A stretch of 21,353 nt of DNA, from positions 1 to 21,353 of the forward strand of contig CAZEHA010000058.1 in the NCBI GenBank assembly GCA_964511665.1. The letters run 5' to 3'. The notes under the pieces are model-generated. The model was not told the DNA's origin. It saw only the letters and a list, made by a program, of their open reading frames with translations, and did no database searches. This DNA comes from JAGOEF01 sp964511665. GTDB taxonomy: Bacteria > Bacteroidota > Bacteroidia > Bacteroidales > ML635J-15. Position numbers and translations under genes: made by a program. Every line of letters starts with the position of its first letter. Position 1 is the first letter of the stretch. Positions 7,676 through 15,151 of this stretch are shown in pieces.

Positions 7676-10069
7676 TTAAAAATTTAAACGATATAAAAAC
7701 ATGGGGTAAAAACCCTGTTGGTAGGTTTGATAAACCCGGTTGTTTACGTTGTCCCAGTTGAGTGCATACACATTTTTGTTGCCACTGAGGTTTTGCAGAT
7801 CGAGAGCCCACTCTTGTGTTACTTTTTTGCCAATGGTTTTGAAACTTAACCTGAGGTCGGTTCTGAAATAGGGTGTGGTGCGTTTTTCGTAGGCACTGTC
7901 GAAATTGTATATTACCGTGTTTTCTTGTGCACTGCGCACTTCATCAATGGGTAAATATCGTAAACCGCCCGCAAATACACCTCTGAGGTCGATAGAGAAA
8001 AAACCTTTTTTACCAATTTTAAACTCATAGCCGGCCAAAGCATTCACAACATAATTGTTGGCAAACAGGGTATTGCGTTCAATATTTTGTTTGGTGGTAT
8101 ATTTCGATTCAAACAGCGATGCTGTTACCAGGAAATAATATTGCTTGCTAAAGAACTTTTCAATGGTAAGTTCTATGCCGTAGTTGCGGCCGGTGCCTTG
8201 GTTAACAAGCGAGTGAAAACGCCACTGATAGAAGCTGGCGCCACTGTTGAGCACCGAAATGGCCGTGGGTGTGTCTTGCACCGGAACATCATAGAGGTAC
8301 TGATAATAGGCCTCGGCCTTTATCCTGAAATCGGGAATTGGGGTGTAATGATACGATATCACGGCATGGTGGGCACGGGTAAACCCCAAATTGACATTGT
8401 TTTGGATATAGGTTCCCGGAATATCGTGCTGTGCCACTTTTACAAAGTACAAATACATCGATTGCATTTGGCTGTGCATGCCATATCCTGCCGACAGCGA
8501 TTGCTTTTCGGTAAATTGCCACGAAAGGCTGGTTCGGGGTTCAACCGATAACGAATTGTTCATGCTAAGTTGCTGATAATGCAATCCTCCAACAAATGTA
8601 AGATTGTTGTTGAAACGATGCTTCCATTGCGTAAAGCCCTGAAGCAATACCACATTGCCGGTGTCGATTTCGGTTTGTCGGATATAGCTGCTTTCGCCCC
8701 ATCCGTAGTAGCGCCCCACTTTTACCGAATCGATGTAATTCAAATAAAACACATCGGCCGAAATTCCAGCATCAATAAAATTGCGCGCATTTATTTTTGT
8801 GCGATATCTTGTGCCGGCAGCAAAATGCAGTTCGCTGTTGTTTTCGTGAAAAAACTGTGTTTTTACTATTGAATCGTTGTTCACCCCTTCGTATGCAATT
8901 GAATCGACGGTAGTGGTAATACGGCCCCCCGAAAGGTTCAGGTACGATTCGAAACGCGATTTTTCGTTTACAAAATAGGTGTGCCCCAGATTTATGGTCA
9001 TCATAGCCGTGCCATTACGGGTATCAACACCGGCAGCGTTGCTGTAAATGCCATCGTTGTTTGCCCGGTGGTCGAAGAAAATTCCCGATTTTCCGAGAAT
9101 ACCCGTTAGCGAAAAGCGACCTGCTTTGGCAGTAGGCATATTAATTTTAAACGAAAGATCCTGATATTGCGGCACTGCGCCATTGGCTACGTCAAATCCA
9201 ATTTTGTCCATCACGTCAAGGGTAGAATACCGGTAATTTATCAGATACGACGATTGGTGGTTTTTCGAAAAAGGTCCTTCTGCTCCCAATTCATAACCAT
9301 TGAAACCGATTTGAAATACATACTCGCGCTGTTGATTGTTGCCATTTCGCATGTTCAGGTCGAACACGCCCGAAAGGCAATTGCCATACTCGGCCGGCCA
9401 TGCCCCCGTAAAAAAATCGGAATTAGCAAGCAGATTGTTATTGAGCATACTCACCGGACCACCTGTGCTTCCGAGTGCTCCAAAGTGGTTCGGATTGGGA
9501 ATGTTTACTCCGTCGAGGCGCCACAACAAACCTGCAGGTGAGTTTCCTCGTATTATAATGTCGTTGCGATGATCGCCTGCGGTAAATACACCCGAAAAAT
9601 TCTGTGCCATACGCGACGGGTCGCCCAAACTGCCGGCATAGCGTTCGGTTTCTTCAATGGTAAACGAACGGGCACTAACAGCAGCCATTTTGTTGATTGT
9701 TTTTTCTTTTTCGTTGCCTGCCTTTACCACTATTTCGTTGAGTACTTCAATGTCTTCTTCCATCTTAACTTCGAGCACAAGCTCGGTTGAGCCTTTTAGC
9801 AATAAGCCTTTCATAACAACAGGTTTGTAACCTATTGCCGTGAACTGTAATGAAATTCTGCCCGCCGGAACATCAGCTATGCTGAAATTTCCATCGGAAT
9901 TGCTGCTTCCACCCAACAAAGGATTGGTTTCGAGTATTACAATGTTTACACCGGGCAAGGGTGTTTGGGTGTACACATCGCTTACCACACCCCGAATTTT
10001 GCCGGTAACTTGTGCTTGCGAAACCAGATAAATCAATGTGAATACTAAGAAGTAAAAGGTTCTTTTCAT
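7676..10069 (-). CDS. TonB-dependent outer-membrane receptor with N-terminal CarboxypepD_reg-like domain
   Basis: A 797-residue outer-membrane active transporter energised by TonB-ExbBD. Parts in order: signal peptide (~1-19, ending SQAQ); a carboxypeptidase-regulatory-like beta-sandwich (~22-108, with IRGVVSD, PLPGVNIVI and SDGNFSIADVPAG); a TonB-box-like segment EVLNEIVVKAG; a plug domain (~125-240, with IIIRGNSPAGLLWRLDGVNIPNPNHFG); then a 22-strand-type barrel ending in a terminal Phe. The 'RGNSPAGLLWRLDG' plug is typical of ~800-residue receptors in this phylum, which are shorter than SusC (~1000 residues), and no SusD gene is adjacent. It is therefore more likely a metal, cofactor or peptide receptor than a glycan-uptake SusC, but the substrate cannot be read from the sequence. 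It is first in a probable two-gene operon with the downstream porin; the promoter is at 10144-10175. Confidence 0.93.
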   Translation of the reverse strand: MKRTFYFLVFTLIYLVSQAQVTGKIRGVVSDVYTQTPLPGVNIVILETNPLLGGSSNSDGNFSIADVPAGRISLQFTAIGYKPVVMKGLLLKGSTELVLEVKMEEDIEVLNEIVVKAGNEKEKTINKMAAVSARSFTIEETERYAGSLGDPSRMAQNFSGVFTAGDHRNDIIIRGNSPAGLLWRLDGVNIPNPNHFGALGSTGGPVSMLNNNLLANSDFFTGAWPAEYGNCLSGVFDLNMRNGNNQQREYVFQIGFNGYELGAEGPFSKNHQSSYLINYRYSTLDVMDKIGFDVANGAVPQYQDLSFKINMPTAKAGRFSLTGILGKSGIFFDHRANNDGIYSNAAGVDTRNGTAMMTINLGHTYFVNEKSRFESYLNLSGGRITTTVDSIAYEGVNNDSIVKTQFFHENNSELHFAAGTRYRTKINARNFIDAGISADVFYLNYIDSVKVGRYYGWGESSYIRQTEIDTGNVVLLQGFTQWKHRFNNNLTFVGGLHYQQLSMNNSLSVEPRTSLSWQFTEKQSLSAGYGMHSQMQSMYLYFVKVAQHDIPGTYIQNNVNLGFTRAHHAVISYHYTPIPDFRIKAEAYYQYLYDVPVQDTPTAISVLNSGASFYQWRFHSLVNQGTGRNYGIELTIEKFFSKQYYFLVTASLFESKYTTKQNIERNTLFANNYVVNALAGYEFKIGKKGFFSIDLRGVFAGGLRYLPIDEVRSAQENTVIYNFDSAYEKRTTPYFRTDLRLSFKTIGKKVTQEWALDLQNLSGNKNVYALNWDNVNNRVYQTYQQGFYPMFLYRLNF

Positions 10070-10143
10070 GGCTTAAATTCTACTGATATATAGTTGTATT
10101 GTAATCAAAATAATAGAGTTGCAATAAAAAGTTTCATATCTTG

Positions 10144-10175
10144 CAAAAATATTGCCATAATATAATGTTTGCAAA
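10144..10175 (-). promoter_or_regulatory. Bacteroidetes-type promoter for the TonB receptor/porin operon
   Basis: On the minus strand, TTTG (10175-10172), a 20-base spacer, then TATTTTTG (10151-10144) match the Bacteroidetes -33 TTTG and -7 TAnnTTTG elements with appropriate spacing. Transcription would start near 10137, giving a leader of about 65-70 bases before the ATG at 10069. Inference from pattern only. Confidence 0.58.
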
Positions 10176-10222
10176 TCTTTTGTATTATGTTGAAAAACAA
10201 GTATGTGTGTGTGGCCTCAACC

Positions 10223-10252
10223 ATTTGGGACAAGCAAATTTGGTCTCAGCAA
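10223..10252. repeat. 15-bp imperfect tandem repeat, possible operator
   Basis: Two adjacent copies, ATTTGGGACAAGCAA (10223-10237) and ATTTGGTCTCAGCAA (10238-10252), agree at 11 of 15 bases. A degenerate third start (ATTGATAAG) follows. The junction forms the palindrome CAAATTTG (10235-10242). The repeat lies about 70 bp upstream of the PH-like/AraC pair, in the divergent control region, and is arranged like the direct-repeat half-sites that AraC-family proteins bind. Function is inferred. Confidence 0.4.
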
Positions 10253-10284
10253 ATTGATAAGACGACTTGTGAACATGGCTGCTT

Positions 10285-10292
10285 TATGTTTG
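10285..10292 (+). promoter_or_regulatory. Possible -7 element for the PH-like/AraC pair
   Basis: TATGTTTG matches TAnnTTTG exactly, 28 bases before the ATG at 10321. The nearest upstream TTG (10267-10269) is 15 bases away, shorter than the usual spacing. A weak basal promoter that needs an activator would look like this, but so would chance. Confidence 0.35.
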
Positions 10293-10320
10293 CATTGTTA
10301 ACCAATAAAAAGCAAAAACG

Positions 10321-10851
10321 ATGAAAACAAATTATGTGCAAAAAGAGTATTACGAGTTGCAAAAGCAATCACAGAAATGGATATGGTATCTCATGTTATT
10401 TTTGCTGTTACTCAACGTATGGGCAATCATTCAACAGGTAATTTTTAATATACCGTTCGGTAATATTCCTGCCCCAAACTGGGTGCTTTTTGTTGCCTTG
10501 GGTGTGCTGGCAATGTTTTGGTCGGTGCTTCTTTTTTCGAAACTCGAAACAAAAATCAACGAAAAGGGAGTATGGTTTCGCTACCATCCATTTCATATGC
10601 GGTATTGTTGTATTGAGTGGAACGAAATCGATAAAGCTTATGTGCGTTTGTACCGCCCCATGAAAGAATATGGCGGATGGGGTATGCGAACGGCTTTTAA
10701 TGGCGACAATGGCAAGGCATACAACGTGGCAGGTAATATAGGTCTGCAACTGGAATTAAAAAATGGCAGTAAGGTGTTGATTGGCACGGCACAAGGTGTA
10801 GAAATGCGAGAGTTCTTACAAATGTCACAATTCAACACTGCCAAATCATGA
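10321..10851 (+). CDS. Two-TM membrane protein with PH-like cytoplasmic domain
   Basis: A 176-residue inner-membrane protein. A short polar N-terminus is followed by two hydrophobic segments (~20-41 and ~53-73) joined by a short loop (NIPFGNIPAPN), then a soluble beta-rich domain (~75-170). That domain has ETKINEKGVWFRYHPF, WNEIDKAYVRLYRP, EYGGWGMR and GKAYNVAGNIGLQLELKNGSKVLIGT. This matches a family common in Bacteroidota and resembles bacterial PH-domain membrane proteins; I believe it is the DUF6141 type, but cannot confirm that here. Biochemical function is unknown. Its stop overlaps the start of the AraC-type gene (ATGA at 10848-10851), so the two are translationally coupled and probably act together. 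The 251-bp region upstream is shared with the divergent TonB receptor. Confidence 0.75.
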   Translation: MKTNYVQKEYYELQKQSQKWIWYLMLFLLLLNVWAIIQQVIFNIPFGNIPAPNWVLFVALGVLAMFWSVLLFSKLETKINEKGVWFRYHPFHMRYCCIEWNEIDKAYVRLYRPMKEYGGWGMRTAFNGDNGKAYNVAGNIGLQLELKNGSKVLIGTAQGVEMREFLQMSQFNTAKS

Positions 10852-11864
10852 ATGCATCTGTAATTGTTCTGTTACTGCTTTGCCTGTTTTGGCCGGCATT
10901 GCTTTTTCGTTATCTGCGTGCATCGTTTCGAGTGACATGGCAAGTGGTTTTTCTTATAATACTTGCACCGGTATTGTTTATGATGTATTTGAACGATTTA
11001 GCACTTATTCACATCGGCAACAACCTGTGGTTTGTTTTGCAAGTATTTTATGCGGTGGTGTACGTTCCGATGTTTTTCAGACTGTCGGTACTTTTGCCAC
11101 TTCCGAAGAAATATTTTCTGTCCGACTTATTGGTAATTTCGGTTATGGGCATTCTTGCTACATGGGTATATTTCAATCGACAAGCCGAATGGCTATTGGC
11201 ATTCTGTTTGGTAGCTGTGCATATAATATATTTGACAAGGGCAGCTATATCGTTTTATAATGCAGTAAAGCAGTATGATGATACGCATCGCTGGTTTACG
11301 CAATATAGTTTTCGCTTTGCTGCATTAACTATTCTGTTTTGGCTACTTTCAATAGTTGCCACAGTATTTTTACAGTTTTTTCAAAACCCTGATGGTAATA
11401 TTGTTGCTATGGTATTTACCTATGTTTTGGCTGCCTATGTATTTATAGCCGGATACATGAGCCTCTCGCAGTTTTTTAATAAATGGAAACCCGAAGCTCA
11501 AAAACCGAAGTGTCGTAACCAAAATTCCGACGTATTATCAGTAGAAGTACACCGCCTGATGAAAGAAGAAAAACTGTTTGCCGACCCCGACTTTAATCTC
11601 GAAATGCTGGCACATCGTTTAGGTATCAGTGTTTTTCAAACATCGCAACTGCTCAACCAAACAATGAATACCCGGTTTCATGCTTTGGTAAATAGCTATA
11701 GGGTAAACGAGGTGAAAACAAAGTTGAAAAGTAACGACAACCGTAAGTTCACGCTGTTGGCTATTGCATTTGATTGCGGATTCAACAGTAAATCTAGCTT
11801 TAACCGTGTTTTTAAGGAATTTACAGGTAAAACTCCCGGCGAATTTGCAGGAAAAACTGATTAA
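10848..11864 (+). CDS. Seven-TM AraC-family transcriptional regulator
   Basis: 338 residues. The N-terminal two thirds hold seven hydrophobic segments (~4-20, 31-47, 61-78, 90-109, 115-130, 156-176, 185-204). A charged linker and a C-terminal AraC/XylS-type double helix-turn-helix (~235-334) follow. The first HTH contains FNLEMLAHRLGISVFQTSQLLN; the second contains FTLLAIAFDCGFNSKSSFNRVFKEFTGKTPGEF, a near-canonical AraC signature. This layout is that of membrane-anchored regulators common in Bacteroidota, in which the membrane part presumably senses an envelope signal and the DNA-binding part works at the membrane. The ligand is unknown. It is coupled to the upstream PH-like protein by a 4-base overlap. 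The tandem repeat at 10223-10252 is a possible self-regulatory site, and the divergent TonB receptor is a possible target. Confidence 0.9.
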   Translation: MNASVIVLLLLCLFWPALLFRYLRASFRVTWQVVFLIILAPVLFMMYLNDLALIHIGNNLWFVLQVFYAVVYVPMFFRLSVLLPLPKKYFLSDLLVISVMGILATWVYFNRQAEWLLAFCLVAVHIIYLTRAAISFYNAVKQYDDTHRWFTQYSFRFAALTILFWLLSIVATVFLQFFQNPDGNIVAMVFTYVLAAYVFIAGYMSLSQFFNKWKPEAQKPKCRNQNSDVLSVEVHRLMKEEKLFADPDFNLEMLAHRLGISVFQTSQLLNQTMNTRFHALVNSYRVNEVKTKLKSNDNRKFTLLAIAFDCGFNSKSSFNRVFKEFTGKTPGEFAGKTD

Positions 11865-11914
11865 AATTGATTTTCTTTGGTCTGTAATTTTTGAACTTAA
11901 AGAATTTGACGATT

Positions 11915-12133
11915 ATGAAAGCTACCCGAATAGTTGCACTAATTGTGATTGCGCTTTTTGCCTGCAGCCTGAACAGCTGCATTGTTGTGAAACGCGACAG
12001 ATACGGAAGCCATTACCGCTTGAATAAAAAAGATTCGAAACATCATAAAATTCTGATACAGGTGGGTAAAAACAAAGGCAAGGAACCCAGGGTTAGTTCA
12101 AAGGGTGTGTACCGGCCCAAACCTTCGCGTTAA
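11915..12133 (+). CDS. Small basic lipoprotein, hypothetical
   Basis: 72 residues from the ATG at 11915. A start 24 bases upstream exists in frame, but it would put eight extra residues before a well-formed signal sequence. The N-terminus MKATR plus a hydrophobic core ends in a lipobox LNSC, so Cys22 would be lipidated by signal peptidase II. The mature ~50 residues are rich in Lys, Arg and His (KKDSKHHK, GKNKGKEP, YRPKP) with no recognised domain. Such a strongly basic lipid-anchored peptide could contact acidic polymers such as LPS, DNA or teichoic-like polysaccharide, but this is only a guess. It lies 50 bp after the AraC-type gene and may be read from the same transcript. Confidence 0.68.
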   Translation: MKATRIVALIVIALFACSLNSCIVVKRDRYGSHYRLNKKDSKHHKILIQVGKNKGKEPRVSSKGVYRPKPSR

Positions 12134-12140
12134 TTGTATC

Positions 12141-12156
12141 GTGCTAAGTACAGCAC
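12141..12156 (+). other. Short hairpin after small lipoprotein gene
   Basis: A 5-bp GTGCT/AGCAC stem with a 6-base loop lies 7 bases after the stop codon and is followed by an AT-rich stretch without a clear T-run. It may be a weak terminator. The rest of 12157-12304 shows no gene. Confidence 0.25.
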
Positions 12157-12313
12157 TTATATTAAAAAGAAATTGTTGATCGGGTTTATTCGGTAAACCA
12201 TTGTTTTAATAACTCAGGATTGATGCCTGAAGCTAAATAATATCTGAGTTTATTTTCTTATCTTTACAATGAGCGATGAAACAAGTTTTTTATACTGAAT
12301 TAAATTGAATCAG

Positions 12314-12682
12314 ATGAAACATGTTGTAAATGAAGTACGTGTATTTTTCCTGTTAGCAATAGCAATACTGGTTTTTACTGCCTGTGAATCGTATCAAACT
12401 GTATCGTTGGTTGTTAAAGATTCGGAGACATTACTCCCTCTCGATTCGGTCTATGTTCAGGTGAAAGCCGGTAAAAATGGCGACTACACAAAAAGTGGTT
12501 GTTTTGGGTACACCGATTCATTGGGTAATTATTCATGCAGTTTTATGATTGGGTGTGCAGGGGGGTGTTACGATATATATATGGAATGCAGTAAACACGG
12601 ATACGAAAACTATGTATCCGAAATAAATGTTATAGAATCGGTTGTATTGCTGCACAGCCTGCCGGTTGATTCAACCCCTTGA
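12314..12682 (+). CDS. Cysteine-rich lipoprotein with carboxypeptidase-regulatory-like fold
   Basis: 122 residues from the ATG at 12314; an in-frame TTG at 12305 would only add three residues. The signal sequence ends in the lipobox FTAC (Cys24 lipidated), followed by ESYQT. The mature part reads as one beta-sandwich of the CarboxypepD_reg/CnaB-like kind (VSLVVKDSETLLPLDSVYVQV, then YTDSLGNYSCSF, ending in a strand EINVIESVVLL). Five further cysteines (~63, 75, 81, 85, 92) are crowded into 30 residues, including CAGGC, which suggests disulfides or metal binding. The location is probably outer membrane, either face. The function is unknown. It stands alone between the basic lipoprotein and the dehydrogenase gene. 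Confidence 0.7.
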   Translation: MKHVVNEVRVFFLLAIAILVFTACESYQTVSLVVKDSETLLPLDSVYVQVKAGKNGDYTKSGCFGYTDSLGNYSCSFMIGCAGGCYDIYMECSKHGYENYVSEINVIESVVLLHSLPVDSTP

Positions 12683-12746
12683 CAATAAGTGCTGCCAAAG
12701 GTTTGGTCAAAACAAGTATTTTTGTTGAAATTTAAACATCAGTATT

Positions 12747-13901
12747 ATGAACCCGTTTACTTTTCAGAATACCACACGAATACATTTTGGAAGAGGGCAA
12801 ATTGCCAAGCTTTCGAAAGAACTTTCATCGTACCATAAAATTATGCTTGTGTATGGTGGAGGAAGTATTTTTACTAATGGTGTTTACAGGCAGGTAAAAG
12901 ATCAACTTGCCGGAAAAAAATATGTAGAGTTTGGAGGCGTGGAACCCAATCCGCGCTATGAAACATTAATGAAGGCGGTTGACGTGGCTCGCAGCGAAAA
13001 CGTCGATTTATTACTTGCTGTAGGAGGGGGATCGGTAATCGATGGTACTAAATTCATTGCAGCTGCATCGCTTTTTACCAGCGGCGACCCATGGCTGATA
13101 TTGTCGGAAAATGCAAAGTTCAGCACAGCCTTGCCATTGGGTGTTGTGCTTACATTGCCCGCTACCGGTTCCGAAATGAACGGTAATGCGGTAATAACAC
13201 GCGAAAGCGTAAAACAAAAGTTGGCCTTTGGCAGCCGATTACTTTTACCGGTATTTGCAATTCTCGACCCCGAAACCATGTATAGTTTGCCATTTAAACA
13301 AATCAGTAACGGTATTGCCGATGCTTTTGTGCACGTAATGGAACAGTATCTCACATACCCTGTGAATGCTCCGGTTCAGGACAGGTTTGCCGAAGCCTTG
13401 CTGTTAACAATAGTAGAAGAGGGGCCGAAGGTTTTGGCCTACAGAACCGATTACGATGCATGTGCCAACCTTATGTGGGCAGCAACTATGGCGCTGAACG
13501 GACTTATTGTGGCCGGTGTGCCCGACGACTGGTCCACTCATATGATTGGGCACGAACTTACCGCCCTTTTCGGCATCGACCATGCCCACAGTTTATGTAT
13601 AGTGCTCCCCGGTGTTATGGAACTGATGCGACACGCCAAAGCCGAAAAAATTGTGCAGTATGGCATACATGTCTGGGGAATTGACGAAGATTCCGACGAT
13701 GCGATAATAAATGAAGCAATTTTTAAGACAGAGCAGTTTTTCAATAGTATTGCAATTGATACCCGTCTTTGCAATTATTCAATATCAGCCGATGATGTAG
13801 AGCAAGTGTGTAAACGACTCGAAAACCGAGTACTGAAATGGGGCGAACATAAAAATATTGAAGTTGAAATGGTGCGAAAAATTTTAACTATGCGATTGTA
13901 A
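12747..13901 (+). CDS. yqhD: YqhD-like iron-containing alcohol dehydrogenase / NADPH-dependent aldehyde reductase
   Basis: 384 residues, full length for the group III iron-dependent alcohol dehydrogenase family, cytoplasmic. The N-terminal Rossmann part shows the nucleotide-binding GGGSVIDGTKFIAAA stretch (~93-107) and the conserved LPATGSEMNGNAVI (~137-150). The metal ligands of the family are present: Asp192 and His196 in GIADAFVHVMEQ, His265 in STHMIGHEL and His279 in IDHAHSL. The motif details (GTKFIAAA, HMIGHELTALFGIDHA) are closer to E. coli YqhD and clostridial butanol dehydrogenases than to FucO or AdhE. The likely reaction is NADPH-dependent reduction of short-chain or toxic aldehydes to alcohols. 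The gene symbol is by similarity. No clear operon partner: 64 bp after the lipoprotein gene and 46 bp before the esterase gene. Confidence 0.9.
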   Translation: MNPFTFQNTTRIHFGRGQIAKLSKELSSYHKIMLVYGGGSIFTNGVYRQVKDQLAGKKYVEFGGVEPNPRYETLMKAVDVARSENVDLLLAVGGGSVIDGTKFIAAASLFTSGDPWLILSENAKFSTALPLGVVLTLPATGSEMNGNAVITRESVKQKLAFGSRLLLPVFAILDPETMYSLPFKQISNGIADAFVHVMEQYLTYPVNAPVQDRFAEALLLTIVEEGPKVLAYRTDYDACANLMWAATMALNGLIVAGVPDDWSTHMIGHELTALFGIDHAHSLCIVLPGVMELMRHAKAEKIVQYGIHVWGIDEDSDDAIINEAIFKTEQFFNSIAIDTRLCNYSISADDVEQVCKRLENRVLKWGEHKNIEVEMVRKILTMRL

Positions 13902-13925
13902 ATTAATGAATTAATACTAATTTTA
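13896..13925 (+). promoter_or_regulatory. Possible promoter for the secreted esterase gene
   Basis: TTG (13896-13898), a 19-base spacer and TAATTTTA (13918-13925) are a one-mismatch match to the Bacteroidetes -33/-7 pattern. They end 22 bases before the ATG at 13948. The surroundings are very AT-rich, so chance matches are likely. Confidence 0.3.
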
Positions 13926-13947
13926 TCAAAATTTAAATTAAACAACT

Positions 13948-15108
13948 ATGAAGAAATTTATATCTATTATTTTGAGTTTTGTGTTTGCCATTACTGTTTA
14001 TGCACAGCATGTTCCCAAAACCCTGAATTGGGATGGCATCGATCGTGATTATCTTGAATACCTGCCTGCTTCATATACAGGAGAAACCTCCATACCTGTA
14101 ATCTTTTGTCTGCATGGGCTGGGCGATAATATGCAAAACTTTTCGGGAGTTGGCTTTAATTACTTGCCCGGGAACTGGATTGTAATTACACCTCAGGCGC
14201 TTATGGCTAGTCTGTCGGGTTATGAAATAGGAACTGCCTGGAATTCGGGTGCAGGGGCTGAGTTGCCTTTTTTTGGATACACAGTGCTAAATGCAGAGGT
14301 AGATGATGCAGGTTTTCTGATTGCAATTCTCGATTCGCTCGAAAACAATTACAACATCAACACCGATAGTGTGTTCTTCATGGGCTTTTCGATGGGTGGG
14401 TTCATGTCACAGAAAATGGCAGTTTTGCATGGAGATCGTATCACCGCCATTGCTTCGGTAAGTGGAACACTCGGGTCAGATGTTACTGAAATGCCACAGG
14501 TGCCAATGAATGTGTTACATTTTCACGGAACTGCCGATTCGCAGGTTCAATACGAAGATGCCGGATTTAATTCAGGTATGGGCTATTATTCGGTCGGATT
14601 GGGAGCAGAGCAAACCGTAGAATATTGGCGTAGTTATAATAATTGCGATATGGAACCCGTGGTAACTTATTTTCCCAATATCCGCGACGACGGAAAAACA
14701 TTCGAACGATACTTATATCTTAACGGTACCAACGAAACCTATACAGCTTTTGTTAAAGTTATTGGCGGCGACCATGAATGGTACTATGCTCCGCAAAACG
14801 ATATTGATTACACCACCGAGATTTTTAAATTCTTTACCAACAATATGGATTTCCCAACAGGATTGGCAACAGCCACTGCCAAAAATATACATGTCTATCC
14901 AAATCCTGCTTCCGACTTTATTAGCATTGAATGTAACACAAATGCTGAAGTGAAAATACTCGATATTACAGGGAAGTTGGTTAAGCAGCTCAATATAGGT
15001 GATGGTGCCACAACCATACAAGTATCGGAGCTCAGTTCAGGTCTGTATGTGCTTCAGATTCAATCGGGTAGTAATATCACATCGAGTCGTTTCGAAATAG
15101 TACGGTAG
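13948..15108 (+). CDS. Secreted alpha/beta-hydrolase (PHB depolymerase/LpqC-type esterase) with T9SS type A sorting domain
   Basis: 386 residues. The signal peptide (~1-20, ends VYAQ) is followed by an alpha/beta-hydrolase domain (~25-300). It has the oxyanion-loop LHGLGDN (~55-61), nucleophile elbow GFSMG (Ser148), a likely acid in HGTADSQV (Asp197) and the catalytic His in GGDHEWYY (His276). This layout fits the LpqC/PHB-depolymerase/feruloyl-esterase group, which cleaves ester bonds in polyesters or plant-polymer side chains; the natural substrate cannot be told. The last ~72 residues are a type A T9SS sorting domain (VYPNPASD, then VKILDITGKLV, then LSSGLYVLQI), normally cleaved off when the enzyme is released or attached at the surface. 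A cell-surface or extracellular enzyme. It is followed by a hairpin and converges on gmk. Confidence 0.88.
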   Translation: MKKFISIILSFVFAITVYAQHVPKTLNWDGIDRDYLEYLPASYTGETSIPVIFCLHGLGDNMQNFSGVGFNYLPGNWIVITPQALMASLSGYEIGTAWNSGAGAELPFFGYTVLNAEVDDAGFLIAILDSLENNYNINTDSVFFMGFSMGGFMSQKMAVLHGDRITAIASVSGTLGSDVTEMPQVPMNVLHFHGTADSQVQYEDAGFNSGMGYYSVGLGAEQTVEYWRSYNNCDMEPVVTYFPNIRDDGKTFERYLYLNGTNETYTAFVKVIGGDHEWYYAPQNDIDYTTEIFKFFTNNMDFPTGLATATAKNIHVYPNPASDFISIECNTNAEVKILDITGKLVKQLNIGDGATTIQVSELSSGLYVLQIQSGSNITSSRFEIVR

Positions 15109-15118
15109 TCCATTGTAA

Positions 15119-15137
15119 AAAACACGCTGTGTGTTTT
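15119..15137 (-). terminator. Terminator between esterase and gmk
   Basis: AAAACAC (15119-15125) pairs perfectly with GTGTTTT (15131-15137) around a 5-base loop. Read on the minus strand, the right arm continues into a run of six T, the classical intrinsic-terminator form for gmk. On the plus strand the four T at the end of the arm may also serve the esterase gene. Confidence 0.55.
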
Positions 15138-15151
15138 AGTGAATTATCAGC

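Noticed and set aside
8087..8551. 154-codon open frame on the plus strand
   Set aside because: It lies wholly antisense to the TonB-dependent receptor barrel, shows no family or signal features, and reads as a shadow of the real frame.
7676..10069. SusC-type glycan importer
   Set aside because: At 797 residues it is shorter than SusC, has the plug type of smaller receptors, and lacks an adjacent SusD gene.
10200..10215. TG-rich tract as a phase-variation repeat
   Set aside because: Only a few TG units, interrupted, and too short to be a slippage hotspot.
10880..11260. 126-codon open frame inside the AraC-type gene
   Set aside because: It is a frame-shifted shadow of the seven-TM region, whose own frame has clear helices and an intact HTH.
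12305..12313. TTG start for the Cys-rich lipoprotein
   Set aside because: ATG three codons later gives a normal lipoprotein signal; TTG starts are less likely.
13948..15108. Functional link between the esterase and the YqhD-like reductase (ester breakdown yielding an aldehyde)
   Set aside because: Adjacency alone is not enough; substrates are unknown, one enzyme is extracellular and the other cytoplasmic.
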